64,000 bases of DNA from Seongchinamella sediminis (GTDB lineage Bacteria; Pseudomonadota; Gammaproteobacteria; Pseudomonadales; Halieaceae): assembly GCF_003457605.1 (NCBI RefSeq), contig NZ_QRAN01000016.1, forward strand, positions 40,602-104,601. The letters run 5' to 3'. The notes beneath the pieces are model-generated. The model ran no database searches, had not been told where the DNA came from, and saw only the letters and a program-made list of their open reading frames with translations. A program made the translations under genes and the position numbers. Shown piece by piece: positions 17,036-26,030 of this stretch; the stretch's first letter is position 1; every line of letters starts with the position of its first letter.

Positions 17036-17464
17036 ATGACGCATTACAACAAGCCTCTGCCGGGGCTGGACGGACTGACCAAAGAGTTCTATGACTTCTG
17101 CCGGCAGGAGTCACTGCATTTCCAGCAGTGCAGCGAATGCGGGACTTTCCGCCATGTCCCCAGGGAGATGTGTGCCGAGTGCAACTCCTTCGACTGGGAG
17201 TGGGTGGAGTCCAGCGGCAAGGGCACCATTTTCAGCTGGGTGGTGGTCAACCGCGCGCTGCATCCCGCGTTCTACGACCCCTCTCCGGATGCGGTACCGA
17301 TGGCGCCGGTTGTGGTTGAAATGGAGGAGGGGGTGCGCCTGACCAGCAATATGGTCGATTGCCCGCCCGACGAACTGGAAATTGATATGCCCGTTGAAGT
17401 GGTTTATGAGGCGGTGACTGACGAGGTCACGCTGCCGCGATTTCGCCGGGTCACCGGTGGTTAA
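17036..17464 (+). CDS. DUF35 OB-fold/zinc-ribbon protein, thiolase partner
   Basis: 142 residues. An N-terminal helix (LTKEFYDFCRQESLHFQQC) leads into a rubredoxin-like zinc ribbon with C-S-E-C and C-A-E-C pairs. A DUF35 OB-fold follows: GKGTIFSWVVVNRALHPAFY, then PMAPVVVEMEEGVRLTSNMV. The frame is open from 16991, but ATG 17036 with GGGAGCGAG ahead is the start that fits the family. DUF35 proteins bind the acyl-CoA beside an Ltp-type thiolase or lyase, as in the Ltp2-ChsH2 aldolase. Here it follows the thiolase gene directly. Confidence 0.88.
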   Translation: MTHYNKPLPGLDGLTKEFYDFCRQESLHFQQCSECGTFRHVPREMCAECNSFDWEWVESSGKGTIFSWVVVNRALHPAFYDPSPDAVPMAPVVVEMEEGVRLTSNMVDCPPDELEIDMPVEVVYEAVTDEVTLPRFRRVTGG

Positions 17465-17502
17465 CTGAACACATGAGCACGCACTGATGACAGGATGGAA
17501 CG

Positions 17503-18282
17503 ATGACGCTACAGATGCCAGAGACTTTCAAGTACGAGAAACAGGGCAGGATCGCCATTATGACGATAAACCGCCCGCAGGCGATGAACGCGTTTACCGA
17601 GGAGATGCTGGCCGCCATGGATGCGGCCTTCGATGACTTCCAGCAGGACGATGACCTGTGGGTGGCCATTTTCACCGGCGCCGGCGACAAGTCATTCTGT
17701 TCCGGTATGGACCTGGGCGAGGCGATCCCGAAATTGAATGCCGGCGAGGAGATGGGCTACGAGGACCACACCAAGCGGCCATTCTCCGATGTATTCAAGC
17801 CCATCATTACCGCGGTCAATGGCTTTTGTATTGCCGGTGGCATGGAATTCATGCAGGGCACCGATATCCGCATCGCCGCCGAACATGCCACCTTCGGCCT
17901 TGGCGAGGTGCGCTTCGGTCTCGTCCCCGCCGGCGGGACCCACGTGCGCCTGCCACGCCAGATACCCTGGGCGGTGGCGATGGAGCTGCTGCTCACGGGG
18001 GAGAACCTGGATGCCAAACGCGCCTACGACATCGGCCTGATCAACAAGGTCGTGCCCAGGGAGGCACTGATGGATGAGGCCATGCAACTGGCCGAGAAAA
18101 TCTGCCTGAACAGTCCGCTGGCAGTGCGGACCGCCAAGGAGATCGCCGTGCGACAGGCCAACCTTGAGCCGGCTTTTGTCCTGGAAAAGGCGCTGGCGGC
18201 GCGGGTATTCGGCTCCGCCGACGCAGTGGAGGGGCCGAAAGCGTTCATGGAGCGCCGCAAGCCGAACTTTACCGGCAAGTAG
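17503..18282 (+). CDS. Enoyl-CoA hydratase/isomerase family protein
   Basis: 259 residues, standard single-domain crotonase length. RIAIMTINRPQAMNAFTEEM, then DKSFCSGMDLGEA (oxyanion hole), FKPIITAVNGFCIAGGMEFM and GLGEVRFGLVPAGGTHVRLP are present. The first catalytic glutamate position is kept (G-E-V-R-F-G), while the second reads alanine (V-P-A-G-G), so water activation may differ from classical hydratases. It likely hydrates or isomerises a CoA thioester in the same pathway as the preceding thiolase/DUF35 pair. The gene is 38 bp after the DUF35 gene and 10 bp before the luciferase-like gene, consistent with one transcript. Confidence 0.85.
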   Translation: MTLQMPETFKYEKQGRIAIMTINRPQAMNAFTEEMLAAMDAAFDDFQQDDDLWVAIFTGAGDKSFCSGMDLGEAIPKLNAGEEMGYEDHTKRPFSDVFKPIITAVNGFCIAGGMEFMQGTDIRIAAEHATFGLGEVRFGLVPAGGTHVRLPRQIPWAVAMELLLTGENLDAKRAYDIGLINKVVPREALMDEAMQLAEKICLNSPLAVRTAKEIAVRQANLEPAFVLEKALAARVFGSADAVEGPKAFMERRKPNFTGK

Positions 18283-18292
18283 GGGCGCTGTG

Positions 18293-19354
18293 ATGCGTGT
18301 TGAAACTGTCATGTTGGGGCCGGACAAGTCCCAGTATGCCGGGACAGCCCAGGCCCGGGGCGGATTGGCGCGTATTGCCGAGTCGGCCCGGCAACTGGAG
18401 GACATCGGTTTCGACGGGATCACCACGCCCGAGGCGGGGCACGATCCCTTCCTGCCGCTGATGCTCGCGGCGGAGCATACCGGGAAGGTCCGCCTGGGCA
18501 CTAATATCGCCGTGTCCTTTCCCCGCAGCCCGATGATCACCGCCCAGGCGGCCTGGGACTTGCAGAACTATTCCGGCGGTCGTTTCGCCCTGGGCCTCGG
18601 CACCCAGGTCAAGGGCCACAACGAGCGCCGCTTCGGTACCCCCTGGCCGGGTCCGGCGGGGCCGCGCATGCGGGAGTATCTGCTCAGCCTGCAGGCGATC
18701 TTCCACTCTTTCCAGAACCCGGATGAGCCCCGCTATTTCAAGGGCGAGCACTACCAGTTCACCATGCTGCCGACCTTCTTCAACCCGGGGCCGATCGAGC
18801 ACCCCGACATTCCCATCTACCTGGCGGTGGTCAATGAGTACATGGCCCGGCTGGCGGGGGAACTGTGTCAGGGGGTTCGGCTGCACCCCATTGCCACCTT
18901 CAGCTACACCCGTGACATCATCGTTCCGGCCATTGACGAGGGCGCAAGCCGGGGCGGTCGCCGGCGGGCCGATGTGGATTTACTCGGGGCTCCCTTCCTG
19001 GCCGTGGGCCGCGATGAGGCGGCTCTGGCCAGGTCCGTGGAGGGGCTGCGGCAGCAGATTGCCTTCTACGCCTCGACCCCGTCCTATCACCCGGTATTGC
19101 GCTACCATGGCTGGGAGGATATCGGGCTGGCACTGCAGCGGATGGCCCGGGAAGGCAAGGTGAAGGACATGGCACCGTTGATTAGCGATGACATGCTTGC
19201 AGAGTGGGCGATTGTCGGTACCTGTGAGCAGTTTGCCAGGCAGGTGAAGGACAGAGTAGCGGGTCTCTTCGATACTGTCTTGCTCGACCTTCCAGCGGAG
19301 GCCCGCGCGGATGAGGAATGGCTGCGCGACACGGTGGCGCAGATACAGGCCTGA
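18293..19354 (+). CDS. Luciferase-like monooxygenase (LLM class)
   Basis: 353 residues. TIM-barrel landmarks of the superfamily: IGFDGITTPEAGHDPFLPLM, HTGKVRLGTNIAVSFPRSP, QNYSGGRFALGLGTQVKGHN with ERRFG, and P-I-Y-L-A-V-V-N-E-Y-M-A-R-L-A-G-E. The frame is open upstream to 18164 inside the crotonase gene, but MRVETVML at ATG 18293 is the natural start, with AGGGGCG ahead. FMN or F420 use cannot be told. Oxygenation or dehydrogenation of a cyclic intermediate is a guess from context. It shares the 12392 operon. Confidence 0.8.
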   Translation: MRVETVMLGPDKSQYAGTAQARGGLARIAESARQLEDIGFDGITTPEAGHDPFLPLMLAAEHTGKVRLGTNIAVSFPRSPMITAQAAWDLQNYSGGRFALGLGTQVKGHNERRFGTPWPGPAGPRMREYLLSLQAIFHSFQNPDEPRYFKGEHYQFTMLPTFFNPGPIEHPDIPIYLAVVNEYMARLAGELCQGVRLHPIATFSYTRDIIVPAIDEGASRGGRRRADVDLLGAPFLAVGRDEAALARSVEGLRQQIAFYASTPSYHPVLRYHGWEDIGLALQRMAREGKVKDMAPLISDDMLAEWAIVGTCEQFARQVKDRVAGLFDTVLLDLPAEARADEEWLRDTVAQIQA

Positions 19355-19416
19355 GACGCTGCGCCGCCCACTCTGCTGCAGTACACTGGTTGGCAGGCAT
19401 CGCCTGTGGGAGTTCC

Positions 19417-20820
19417 ATGGCACCGCACACGAAAACCCTGGCCGCCGGCGACCTGCCGCTGGCGGGACGGGACATCGCCCTCAACCCGGGAGTTAAAGCT
19501 GGCGACTATGCGGCCGCGCTGCTGCGCTCGCTGGGCGCCGACACTCCCGCCCCGTCCCCACTTGGCGCCCTGGAGATTGCCGGCGACTGGGCCGCGTCCG
19601 GGCTTATCCCGCTGACCGGCAGTCCCGATGCACCAATGCAGGGGCCCGCCGCCATTCCCTCTGCCGCCCATGGCGCACTGGCGGCGCTCAAACTGCTGGC
19701 CGGGGGAAACGATCTACAGGGCCTGGACGGGGCCTCCCTGTTAAGCGAGCGCGCGGCCTTCCCGGGACTGAGCCGGCAGGGGCGGGTTTCTGCCAATGGC
19801 AGCTGCCACCTGCTGCGGGCCAGGGATGGCTGGCTCGCGCTGAATCTGGCCCGGGACGATGACTGGGCGTTGTTGCCCGCCTGGTTGGAGGCGGCCCTGG
19901 ATCTGCCCTGCTGGCAACAACTTGCCGAGCGGGTAGCACAGCGGGACATTTCGCGGCTGCTCGAGCGCGGCCGCACACTGGGCCTGCCGGTCGCCTGCGC
20001 CAGGCCGGAGAACAGGCGGGCCGACAGCTGGTTTTCCCTGGCTTCCCGGGGACCCGGCGGCGCGGGCGGCAGATCCGGGCCGCTGGTGGTCGACCTCTCT
20101 TCCCTCTGGGCCGGCCCGCTGTGCACCCACCTGCTGGGCCTGGCGGGCGCCCGCGTGATCAAGGTTGAAAGTGCAGGCCGCCTGGATGGCGCCCGTGGCG
20201 GCGATACAGATTTCTACAACCTGCTCAATGCGAACAAGGAGAGCGTCGTCCTCGACCTGGCGTCGACACAGGGCCGGCAGCAGCTGGCGTGTTTACTCGC
20301 GCGGGCCGACATCGTGGTGGAGGGGTCGCGGCCCCGGGCGCTGCGCCAGCTGGGTATTGAGGCGGAGCAGCTGGTACGCAGTGTGCCGGGGCTGACCTGG
20401 ATCAGTATCACCGGCTACGGCAGGGGTGAGCCCGAGGCGAACTGGGTTGCCTTTGGCGACGATGCGGCAGTGGCGGCGGGGGTGGCCATTGCCACTGCCG
20501 ACCCGCCCGTATTCTGTGGTGACGCCCTGGCGGACCCACTGACCGGCATTCACGCCGCAGTGGCCGCCCAGGCCTTCTGGCAGAGCGGCGCCGGAGGCCT
20601 GTTGGACCTCTCCCTGCGCGGCGTCACCGCCTATAGCCTGAACTACCATCCCGGCGTACCCAGAGGGAAGGTGCTTGCATCATCGGGCGGCTGGCGCCTG
20701 CTGCTGCAGGGCGAAAGCTTTCCGCTTATCCCACCCCAGCGGCGCAGGCCGGCATCCTCCGCTGCCCCGCCCGGCAGTGACACACAGCGGGTGCTGACGG
20801 AGTTTGCAATCCCGTGCTGA
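19417..20820 (+). CDS. CoA-transferase III family protein with permuted domain order
   Basis: 467 residues. The usual N-terminal CoA-transferase block (GPLVVDLSSLWAGPLCTHLL, then LAGARVIKVESAG, NANKESVVLDLAS, FGDDAAVAAGV and FCGDALADPLTGIHAA) sits in the second half, from about residue 225. The part normally found at the C-terminus (CHLLRARDGWLALNLARDDD, WLEAALDLPCWQQLAERVAQ, LERGRTLGLPVACA) comes first, at about 130-200. This looks like a circular permutation. Start chosen at ATG 19417; the frame is open from 19318. It overlaps the amidohydrolase by 7 bp. CoA transfer is the likely role but the active-site aspartate register is less certain. Confidence 0.72.
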   Translation: MAPHTKTLAAGDLPLAGRDIALNPGVKAGDYAAALLRSLGADTPAPSPLGALEIAGDWAASGLIPLTGSPDAPMQGPAAIPSAAHGALAALKLLAGGNDLQGLDGASLLSERAAFPGLSRQGRVSANGSCHLLRARDGWLALNLARDDDWALLPAWLEAALDLPCWQQLAERVAQRDISRLLERGRTLGLPVACARPENRRADSWFSLASRGPGGAGGRSGPLVVDLSSLWAGPLCTHLLGLAGARVIKVESAGRLDGARGGDTDFYNLLNANKESVVLDLASTQGRQQLACLLARADIVVEGSRPRALRQLGIEAEQLVRSVPGLTWISITGYGRGEPEANWVAFGDDAAVAAGVAIATADPPVFCGDALADPLTGIHAAVAAQAFWQSGAGGLLDLSLRGVTAYSLNYHPGVPRGKVLASSGGWRLLLQGESFPLIPPQRRRPASSAAPPGSDTQRVLTEFAIPC

Positions 20821-22205
20821 TCAAAAATGCCGAGGTAGAGCAGGCTTCTGGTGTCGATGTGCGCTGTCGGCAGGGGCTGGTCTACCAGGTGGGCGACTGC
20901 CTGCCGCCCGAGCCCGGCGAGCAGGTGATCGATGCCAGCGGAGGCGCCCTGTTGCCCGGACTGCATGACCACCACCTCCACCTGCGCGCGCTGGCGGCGG
21001 CTCGCTCCTCCGTGATTTGTGGACCGCCCCAGGTCAATACCGTGGAACAGTTGCGAGAGGTCCTGAACAGGGACCAGGGCAGCGGCTGGCTGCGCGGCAT
21101 CGCCTACCACGATGCTGTCGCCGGCGAGCTCAATCGCTGGCAACTGGATGACCTGGTCAAGCACCGGCCGGTGAGGATTCAGCATCGTTCCGGCAAGCTG
21201 TGGATCGTCAATTCGATGGCCGCCGAGCGGCTCGGTCTCGCCGACAACCGCCACCTCCAGGGTGTGCTCTGCGACGACCGTGGCCGCCCGAATGGCAGGC
21301 TGTTGCGCCTGGACGGCTGGCTGAGAGCGAGCTTGGCCAACGACGGACCGCCAGGGCTGGCGCCTGTTTCGCGGGAGCTGGCCAGCTACGGGGTGACGGG
21401 TGTCACCGATGCCACGCCCTCCAATACTGATGCAGATGCCAGTGCCTTTGTCGAGGCCATCGAGTGCGGTGAACTGCTGCAGCGTATCCTGCTCATGGGT
21501 GAGTTGCAGTTCTCGCCCCCGGCCCATCCATGGGCCCGCCGCGGTGCCCATAAAATCCTCCTCGATGAGCACCGCCTGCCGCAGCTTGATAATCTGGTGA
21601 GGGACATCGCCCTGGCACATGCGCAACAGCGCCCGGTAGCGATTCACTGCGTTACCCGGACCGAGCTGGTATTTGCCCTGTCCTCGCTGATCGCCGCGGG
21701 AGGGCATCCCGGGGACCGCATCGAGCACGCCTCGGTGACGCCGGACGAGGTCCTGCCCCTGCTCCAGCAGGCCGGCGTCGCGGTGGTTACACAGCACGGT
21801 TTCATTCGTGAGCGCGGCGACCAGTACCTGCGGGACGTGAAAGCTCAATACCAGCAGCTGTTATACCGCGGTAAAGCGTTCCTCGATGCCGGCCTGCCGC
21901 TGGCGGGAAGCAGTGATGCGCCCTATGGCAGCCACGACCCGTGGCTGGCAATGCGGGCGGCAGTTGAACGCAGCACCGCGCAGGGACAGCGTATCGGCAG
22001 CGCGGAAAGCCTGAGCCCCGAACAGGCCCTGGCGCTGTACACCGGTAGCCCCGATTACCCGGGTACCGCCGCGAGCAGGATAGAGCCCGGTGCGCTGGCG
22101 GATTTCTGCCTGCTGGACCGCCCCTGGGCCAGTGCCCGCGAGCGTCTCGATGCGGCGGATGTCAGAGCCACCATCAGGGCCGGCGAGCTTATCTACTGGC
22201 GCTAG
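20814..22205 (+). CDS. Amidohydrolase family 3 (YtcJ-like) metal-dependent hydrolase
   Basis: 463 residues, GTG start at 20814 overlapping the end of the permuted CoA-transferase. GGALLPGLHDHHLHLRALAA holds the first metal ligands (H-x-H). Then come the Amidohydro_3 features: GWLRGIAYHDA, IQHRSGKLWIVNSMA, RIEHASVTPDEVLPL and LPLAGSSDAPYGSHDPWLAM. Members hydrolyse amide, lactam or ester bonds of small molecules, and some act on aromatic formyl or cyclic amides. Ring-lactone or amide opening fits an unusual catabolic operon, but no substrate is indicated. Its stop overlaps by 4 bp the convergent Fe-S oxidoreductase gene. Confidence 0.83.
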   Translation: MLIKNAEVEQASGVDVRCRQGLVYQVGDCLPPEPGEQVIDASGGALLPGLHDHHLHLRALAAARSSVICGPPQVNTVEQLREVLNRDQGSGWLRGIAYHDAVAGELNRWQLDDLVKHRPVRIQHRSGKLWIVNSMAAERLGLADNRHLQGVLCDDRGRPNGRLLRLDGWLRASLANDGPPGLAPVSRELASYGVTGVTDATPSNTDADASAFVEAIECGELLQRILLMGELQFSPPAHPWARRGAHKILLDEHRLPQLDNLVRDIALAHAQQRPVAIHCVTRTELVFALSSLIAAGGHPGDRIEHASVTPDEVLPLLQQAGVAVVTQHGFIRERGDQYLRDVKAQYQQLLYRGKAFLDAGLPLAGSSDAPYGSHDPWLAMRAAVERSTAQGQRIGSAESLSPEQALALYTGSPDYPGTAASRIEPGALADFCLLDRPWASARERLDAADVRATIRAGELIYWR

Positions 22206-24190
22206 TCTTCAATAATCGTGATCTTCTCGGCAACCAGCTCCGCCACGTCGAATACCCTGCGTTCCCCGGTATGCTTGCTGCTGCTGGACGTCAGCATCAG
22301 GTTGCAGAACGAACAGGCGGTGGCGACCTTGTCGGCTCCGGTATCGAATGCTTCCTGCATGCGTACATCGCTGACCCGTGCCGTGCCGCCCTGTCCGCCC
22401 CAGTAATTGCCGCCGCCGGCGCCGCAACAGAAACTGTCCTTCTTGCTGCGCGGCATCTCGATCAGCTTGCCCACCGATGCGATAACGTTGCGCGGAGCAT
22501 CGACAATACCATTGTGGCGGGCCAGGTAGCAGGGATCGTGGAAGGTGATGGTTTCATCACTCTTCTCCGCCAGCACCAGTTTGCCCTGGGCCTGTAATTC
22601 CTCGATGAACACGGTGTGCGGAATGGTCTGCCAATCGGCGCCCAGCTCCGGATAATAGCGATCGAAGCTGTTGTAGCAGTGGGCGCACATGGTGATCACT
22701 TTCTGGATCTTCTGTTCCTTGAATTCCTCGATATTGGTTTCGGCGATTTCAACGAACTGCATCTCGTTGCCCATCATCTTGGCCGGGTCGCCGGTGCAGC
22801 GCGGCTCTTCGAAAATACCGTAGGACACGCCCGCCGCTTCGAGGATTTTCACCATGGCGCGGGCTATCTCCTGGGCGCGCTCCTCGTAGGTGACGGAACA
22901 GCCTATCCACAGCAGGTACTCGGTCTCGCCGGGTGCGAAAAAAGGCACATCCAGGCCTTTCCGCCAGTCTTCCGGGTTGGAGCCGGTGCCGACGAAGGGG
23001 TGTTCGCGCGATTCCAGGTTGCGGTTGGCGGCGGCCATCGTCTCCGGCATCTCGGAGCGATCCATGACAAAGTGACGGCGGAATTCGAGGATCACTTCCG
23101 CCGGGTTGTTGCTGACCGGGCATTCCTCGACGCAGGCGGCACAGGTGGTGCAGGCGAAAATGGCGTCCTGGCCCAGTACATCGATGAGTGAATCGTCGTC
23201 GAACTTGCCCTGCTCGATAAATTCAGCGCAGGTCGCCATCACTTTTTTCGGCGACAGGTCCTTGCCGGTCTGGGCGGCGGGGCACACCTCGTGACAGCGT
23301 CCGCACCAGAGGCAGGCGGAGGCATCGAGCAGGTTTTTCTGGGTGAGGTCAGCCAGCTTTGCGGCCCCGAAGCGCATTTCGTCCTCATCGTCCTCGTCTT
23401 CATCCTCGTCGAAATCGAAATTGATGGGGGGCAGGTTGATTCCGTCACGGGCGGGCACGAACGCGGAATTGGCCGGACCCAGTAACATGTGGGAGAAGGG
23501 GCTGTGGGCGATTATGGCGATGAAGGCACAGCCCATCAGGCCGTGAACCCACCACATGACATTCATGCCCAGCAGGGCGCCCTCTTCACCGAATGTGCTG
23601 TGCAGCGTGCTGCCGATGGCCTGGCCGAGGAACTCAGCGTTGTCGGCGGGAACCTCGAGTGCGAGGCGGAAGCCCTCGGCCAGGAAGCCGGCGATGACGA
23701 TCAGCAGCAGGAAGATTTCACCGCGCTCAAAGCCGGACCGGGTTTTGTCGCCGGCGGTGAGGCGGTCCGGGGCGGCGAGGCGGCGCGCCAGGAAGAAGGC
23801 GACGCCGGTAAACAGCATGATGCCCCCCAGCTCGCGACCGAGTTTAAGAAAGATAAAGCCGAACCAGCCCTCGTAAACGGGGATGCCGACAAAGTCGAAC
23901 ATGAACACCGCGTGACCGAAGATCAGTAACAGGGCGCCGATAAACATGATGCCGTGGAAGCTGCCCGCCACGGGGCGTTTCTTCAGGCGGGAGGTCATCA
24001 GCCCGCGCCGGATAAAGCTGCCGATGTTGAACCTGGCCCGGGCGCCCTCCAGGGTCACCTTCTCCCCGAACCAGGGCCTGCCCTGTTCTACCCGCTGCTT
24101 GTGGTTTCGCAGCCCCAGGAACAGGCTGTAGAGTGCGCCGAGCAAGATCGCAGCCAGGATAAAGTAGTTGTAAGTCGGTATGGTATCCAT
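22202..24190 (-). CDS. Membrane Fe-S oxidoreductase (heterodisulfide-reductase/GlpC-like), putative ETF:quinone link
   Basis: 662 residues. The N-terminal half has about six hydrophobic helices of a NarI-like cytochrome b type (YNYFILAAILLGALYSLFLG; FHGIMFIGALLLIFGHAVFM). It is joined to the cytoplasmic part by an aspartate/glutamate run near residue 265 (FDFDEDEDEDDEDE). Two [4Fe-4S] motifs follow (CLWCGRCHEVCP and CTTCAACVEECP), then two CCG domains (CAHCYNSFDRYYPEL; FCCGAGGG). The architecture matches proteins thought to take electrons from ETF and reduce quinone in place of the classical ETF:ubiquinone oxidoreductase. An ETF-alpha gene lies 1.8 kb upstream, and two acyl-CoA dehydrogenases are in the island. 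Confidence 0.85.
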   Translation of the reverse strand: MDTIPTYNYFILAAILLGALYSLFLGLRNHKQRVEQGRPWFGEKVTLEGARARFNIGSFIRRGLMTSRLKKRPVAGSFHGIMFIGALLLIFGHAVFMFDFVGIPVYEGWFGFIFLKLGRELGGIMLFTGVAFFLARRLAAPDRLTAGDKTRSGFERGEIFLLLIVIAGFLAEGFRLALEVPADNAEFLGQAIGSTLHSTFGEEGALLGMNVMWWVHGLMGCAFIAIIAHSPFSHMLLGPANSAFVPARDGINLPPINFDFDEDEDEDDEDEMRFGAAKLADLTQKNLLDASACLWCGRCHEVCPAAQTGKDLSPKKVMATCAEFIEQGKFDDDSLIDVLGQDAIFACTTCAACVEECPVSNNPAEVILEFRRHFVMDRSEMPETMAAANRNLESREHPFVGTGSNPEDWRKGLDVPFFAPGETEYLLWIGCSVTYEERAQEIARAMVKILEAAGVSYGIFEEPRCTGDPAKMMGNEMQFVEIAETNIEEFKEQKIQKVITMCAHCYNSFDRYYPELGADWQTIPHTVFIEELQAQGKLVLAEKSDETITFHDPCYLARHNGIVDAPRNVIASVGKLIEMPRSKKDSFCCGAGGGNYWGGQGGTARVSDVRMQEAFDTGADKVATACSFCNLMLTSSSSKHTGERRVFDVAELVAEKITIIED

Positions 24191-24347
24191 CGCTGCCTGC
24201 CTATCTCCCAGGGTCGTCAGGCCGGAAGTGGGGCCTGATTCGCCGCCACGACAGGGCCATACTACCCTTGTTTCTGCGCCATCTTAAACACTGCCAGTTG
24301 CGGCCCGGATAGCAGCCGGGCCGGCGATTCCAGTCTTTGCCCCGCAG

Positions 24348-25541
24348 CTACCGCTTGAGTATGGCTGCGGTTGCATTGCCCCCAAGCCCCAGGGTCTGGG
24401 CGAGGCCGACCCTGGCGCCGGGGACCTGGCGCCCGCCCGCCTGGCCGCGCAGCTGCCAGGTCAATTCAGCGATCTGGAATACCCCCATGGCGGTTGTCGC
24501 CTCGCCGAAGGATACAAAGCCGCCCGAGGGGTTGATCGGCATGCTGCCAGTCGGGGCAGTTTCGCCGGCCTTAAGCAGGCTTTCGGACTGACCCGGCTCG
24601 CACAGCCCCCATTCCTCCGGAAACGCCAGTTCATAATAGCAGGTGTTGTCCTGCAACTCGGTAAAGCTGATGTCCTCGGGGCCGATCCCCGACTTCTCAA
24701 AGGCACTGGTCACCGCATTCCGGGCCTCGGTATGCAGGTTGGGACAGTCGGTCATCGGGTCAGCGAGACCGCGGGGCAGCATGTCGTCAAAGGTCATGGT
24801 GGCCACGGTGCTGGTGGCGACGGTGACCGGCTTGCTGGTGAACTTCCTGGCGTAGTCACTGGAGCAGATGATTGCCGCCGCGGCGCCATTGGACACCGGG
24901 CAAATCTGGAACAGGCGCAGGGGATTGCTGACGTAGGGGGAGTTCATCACGTCTTCCAGGGTGATGGCCTGCTGGAAGCGGGCGTAGGGGTTGTTCACCG
25001 AACACTGGCGGGCCTTTACCGCCACCTGGGAGAACTGTTCCTCGGTGGTGCCGTACTCGTACATCCGGCGCCGGGCCAGGGTCGACCAGAAAGACGGCCC
25101 CGGCATGCCGATGCAGCGCTGGCGCAGGAATTCCGGGTCGGTGGCCTCTTCCACGCCCGAGGTCTGGATCATGCCCTTGGGCATCACCTCGCCACCGACC
25201 ACCAGCACAATGTCGTAGACGCCGCCGGCGACCATGGAGTAGCCGACATTGAAGGCGTTGCCCCCCGCGGCACAGCCGGCGGACATGTTGTAGACCGGAA
25301 TCCCCGTCGAGCCGAGGTCCTCCACCACATCGTTGCCGTTGAGGCCCCAGCCCTTGCCGCCGGAGAAGCGCGAGCTGGCCGCGGTGACCGCCTGGATCTG
25401 TTTCCAGCTGACGCCGGCGTCCTTCAGTGCCGCGTCCACCGCGGTGCGGCAGAGCTCACCCACGGACTTGGTGCCGACGATGTCGTCTCCGGTCTTGCCG
25501 AAGCGGTGCATACCCACACCGATTACTGCAACTTCCTGCAT
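24348..25541 (-). CDS. Thiolase-like protein (SCP-x/lipid-transfer thiolase group)
   Basis: 397 residues: MQEVAVIGVGMHRFGK, then VSWKQIQAVTAASSRFSGG, the active-site region NMSAGCAAGGNAFNVGYSMV with a nucleophile-position cysteine, RRRMYEYGTTEEQFSQVAVK, FTELQDNTCYYELAF and MPINPSGGFVSFGEATTAMG. The frame is open upstream to 25700, but ATG 25541 has GAGGAG seven bases before it and starts the family N-terminus. It follows a DUF35 gene (25978) by 20 bp, as the other thiolase gene is paired at 15.9-17.5 kb. Beta-ketoacyl-CoA thiolysis or retro-aldol cleavage is expected. Confidence 0.87.
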   Translation of the reverse strand: MQEVAVIGVGMHRFGKTGDDIVGTKSVGELCRTAVDAALKDAGVSWKQIQAVTAASSRFSGGKGWGLNGNDVVEDLGSTGIPVYNMSAGCAAGGNAFNVGYSMVAGGVYDIVLVVGGEVMPKGMIQTSGVEEATDPEFLRQRCIGMPGPSFWSTLARRRMYEYGTTEEQFSQVAVKARQCSVNNPYARFQQAITLEDVMNSPYVSNPLRLFQICPVSNGAAAAIICSSDYARKFTSKPVTVATSTVATMTFDDMLPRGLADPMTDCPNLHTEARNAVTSAFEKSGIGPEDISFTELQDNTCYYELAFPEEWGLCEPGQSESLLKAGETAPTGSMPINPSGGFVSFGEATTAMGVFQIAELTWQLRGQAGGRQVPGARVGLAQTLGLGGNATAAILKR

Positions 25542-25561
25542 CTGAATTCTCCTCGTCGGGG

Positions 25562-25978
25562 TTAAATCTGTTTGAACTTCCAGGATGTGAAGGCCTTGTC
25601 GTCCTCGTGATAGAGGGTGTCGATAACCAGTTCCACGTCTGAGCCGACCTGCACATCTTCCGGCTTGTCGACCATCTGCCCGATCAGGCGCAGGCCGCAC
25701 TCGAGGTCAACTACTCCCATGGCATAGGGAACAAAGGGCTGGTCGAACTTGTGTGGCGGTGGCGGCGGAAAGTCGGCCACCGAGTAGCTCCACAGTACGC
25801 CCTTGCCGCCGAAGTCGTAGTCTTCCATTCTGGAGTCGTTGCACTCCGGGTTGTGGCAGGCCGCCGATTTCGGGAAGTAGGGCGTGTCGCAACCGGCACA
25901 CCTGGAACCGTGCAGGGTGGCAGCCCCGTTGCTCTCGGTAAACAGGCCTTCCACGCAGGGAACTCTTTGCTCAGACAT
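25562..25978 (-). CDS. DUF35 OB-fold/zinc-ribbon protein, thiolase partner
   Basis: 138 residues. The zinc-ribbon pairs are C-A-G-C-D-T-P-Y-F-P and C-H-N-P-E-C, followed by the OB-fold with GKGVLWSYSVADFPPPPPHK, MGVVDLECGLRLIGQMVDKP and E-L-V-I-D-T-L-Y. The frame extends to 26143, but ATG 25978 with CAGGAGAGG ahead is the evident start. DUF35 partners bind acyl-CoA next to SCP-x/Ltp thiolases. The order ETF-alpha, DUF35, thiolase on the minus strand suggests one transcript from site E. Confidence 0.88.
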   Translation of the reverse strand: MSEQRVPCVEGLFTESNGAATLHGSRCAGCDTPYFPKSAACHNPECNDSRMEDYDFGGKGVLWSYSVADFPPPPPHKFDQPFVPYAMGVVDLECGLRLIGQMVDKPEDVQVGSDVELVIDTLYHEDDKAFTSWKFKQI

Positions 25979-26030
25979 TGGTAACCTCTCCTGATACGCT
26001 GCAGCCGGACGGTGGTCCGGCCCGTGTGAT

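Noticed and set aside
24191..24347. TAGTAT box and a GC-rich hairpin upstream of the Fe-S oxidoreductase
   Set aside because: The expected half-sites are not at the right distance, and the hairpin has no T-run; neither promoter class nor terminator is supported.
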